6,550 bases of DNA from Deltaproteobacteria bacterium (GTDB taxonomy: Bacteria; Bdellovibrionota; O2-12-FULL-43-9; JACQJE01): the NCBI GenBank assembly GCA_016205125.1, contig JACQJE010000199.1, forward strand, positions 1 to 6,550, read 5' to 3'. Under the pieces are notes generated by a model. That model saw nothing but the letters and a program-made list of their open reading frames with translations, was not told the origin of the DNA and searched no databases. The position numbers were made by a program, and so were the translations under genes. This document shows, piece by piece, positions 5,766 through 6,550 of this stretch (within the stretch, counting starts at the first letter, position 1; every line of letters starts with the position of its first letter).

Positions 5766-6550
5766 TCAGTTTCTCCTCTCTACCAATATCGCCGCCGCTT
5801 CGCCGCCGCCAATGCAGATGGCAGCAATTCCTCTCTTCGCGTTGCGGCGCTTCATCGTGTAAAGGAGCGTTGTCAGAATTCTCGCTCCGCTTGCTCCAAT
5901 CGGATGTCCAAGAGCGACTGCTCCGCCATGGATATTCACCCTCTCCAGATCGAGTCCCAGCTCAGAGGCATTGCAGAGGCAAACGACTGCGAAGGCCTCG
6001 TTGATTTCAAAGAGATCGATGTCGTCTCGTTTGAGATGAGATTTTTCAAGGAGCTTATTAATCGCGGAAATGGGAGCTGTCGTGAACCATTCCGGAGCAT
6101 GGCCCACTTCAGAGTGGGTTACAATGTGAGCGAGCGGTTTGATTCCCATCTCTTTGGCCCGCTCTTCCGACATCACGACAAGAGCTGCCGCCGCGTCATT
6201 GAGCTTCGACGCATTTGCTGGAGTCACGGTCCCGTTTTTCTCAAAGGCGGGTTTCAGGCTGGGAATTTTTTCAAATTTCACCCGACCTGGCTCCTCATCT
6301 CTTTTGACGATCAGGGGATCCCCTTTTCCCTGAGGGACGGATACAGGGACAATCTCCTCGTCAAAACAACCCTCTTCCTGGGCTTTCAATGCGCGCCGGT
6401 AGCTCATCTCAGCGTAACGATCCTGGTCCTGGCGCGAGATCTGGTATTTGCGCGCGCAGATCTCGGCCGCCTGCTCCACGTCGGCGTCGGCAAAGACGAG
6501 CACCGGCGAGTGCCCACCCAGCTCCATCGAGGCCGGCTTGAAGTATCTGA
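5766..6550 (-). CDS. Thiolase (acetyl-CoA C-acyltransferase), C-terminal part, in frame with an aldehyde dehydrogenase piece
   Basis: From about residue 20 (counting from the ATG at 6527) this is the C-terminal 60% of a thiolase, which cleaves 3-ketoacyl-CoA with CoA or condenses acetyl-CoA units. It starts with AEICARKYQISRQDQDRYA, and continues with GTVTPANASKLNDAAAALV, the NEAF motif (176-179), GHPIGASG with catalytic H208, and C238 in CIGGG, the acid/base cysteine. The expected upstream half with the nucleophilic cysteine (N-x-x-C-x-S-G region, near residue 90 of a roughly 390-residue enzyme) is absent: going upstream, the frame switches to aldehyde dehydrogenase sequence and stays open to the window edge. 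As read here the protein would lack thiolase activity. The intact gene may have been broken by recombination or by an assembly error. The ligase follows directly. Confidence 0.85.
   Translation of the reverse strand, partial: RYFKPASMELGGHSPVLVFADADVEQAAEICARKYQISRQDQDRYAEMSYRRALKAQEEGCFDEEIVPVSVPQGKGDPLIVKRDEEPGRVKFEKIPSLKPAFEKNGTVTPANASKLNDAAAALVVMSEERAKEMGIKPLAHIVTHSEVGHAPEWFTTAPISAINKLLEKSHLKRDDIDLFEINEAFAVVCLCNASELGLDLERVNIHGGAVALGHPIGASGARILTTLLYTMKRRNAKRGIAAICIGGGEAAAILVERRN
5773..5777 (-). promoter_or_regulatory. Ribosome binding site of the acyl-CoA ligase, inside the thiolase end
   Basis: On the minus strand AGGAG lies within the last codons of the thiolase gene, eight bases before the ligase ATG (5764-5762). 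The thiolase TGA (5768-5766) falls between them, an arrangement typical of coupled translation in one operon. Confidence 0.75.
6462..6550 (-). other. Aldehyde dehydrogenase fragment fused in frame to the thiolase
   Basis: Reading into the window on the minus strand, codons give RYFKPAS then MELGGHSPVLVFADADVEQAA. E-L-G-G-x-S-P followed by V-F-A-D-A-D is the conserved stretch of NAD(P)-dependent aldehyde dehydrogenases that carries the general-base glutamate (E2 here, counting from the ATG at 6527). The catalytic cysteine region that should follow about 30 residues later is replaced by thiolase sequence. GC over 6461-6550 is 60 of 90 bases against 49 of 90 in the preceding 90 bases. The ATG at 6527 lies within the motif and is not a real start. 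Confidence 0.8.

Noticed and set aside
5087..6004. Long plus-strand open frame (305 codons)
   Set aside because: It is antisense to the well-supported ligase and thiolase genes, crosses their boundary, and its translation has low-complexity Arg/Cys-rich character typical of an opposite-strand shadow.

Overview
The window comes from a bacterium of moderate GC content (roughly half, judged by eye) with a B12-dependent acyl-CoA mutase and acyl-CoA catabolic genes. The coding sequences have ordinary Shine-Dalgarno sites, and one small protein has a Sec-type signal peptide. I cannot name the taxon from this sequence. No rRNA, tRNA, CRISPR array or complete insertion sequence was seen.

Layout. Positions 3-866 (+) are the C-terminal part of the large, substrate-binding subunit of a split methylmalonyl-CoA-mutase-type enzyme; the gene starts outside the window. 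Positions 1015-1428 (+) are its separate cobalamin-binding subunit. The 148-base gap between them is filled by a palindromic element of about 125 bases. A second copy of the same element, in opposite orientation, lies just beyond the small subunit at about 1458-1579. Next, on the minus strand, comes a small secreted protein of unknown function (1584-2039), then an AT-rich intergenic region of about 520 bases with operator-like palindromes and a strong hairpin terminator at 2501-2555. The rest is a minus-strand cluster read right to left: an acetyl-CoA acyltransferase (thiolase) entering from the right edge (5766-6550), an AMP-forming acyl-CoA ligase coupled to it with one base between stop and start (4148-5764), and after 124 bases an HD-domain phosphohydrolase (2557-4023).

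How the genes fit together. The ligase would make acyl-CoA and the thiolase would cleave 3-ketoacyl-CoA. The mutase would isomerise a branched or methylmalonyl-type acyl-CoA towards the TCA cycle. This suggests fatty-acid, propionate or branched-acid use, but the two blocks are on opposite strands and their link is inferred. The HD protein resembles dNTP triphosphohydrolases and has no clear part in that pathway.

Most interesting points. (1) The two palindromic elements share a conserved core (22 identical bases plus a 12-of-13 match), a 7-bp hairpin with a 7-nt loop, and conserved internal-loop bases, while their long arms differ in sequence yet remain self-complementary in each copy. Each carries AGGAGG-AAAA-ATG followed by a 13- or 15-codon open frame beginning M-x-x-N-E. 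(2) The right-edge thiolase frame begins with an in-frame piece of aldehyde dehydrogenase. The junction sits at a GC shift and an 8-bp inverted repeat, so it is either a real chimera or a misassembly. (3) The acyl-CoA ligase has an aberrant A8 hinge region.
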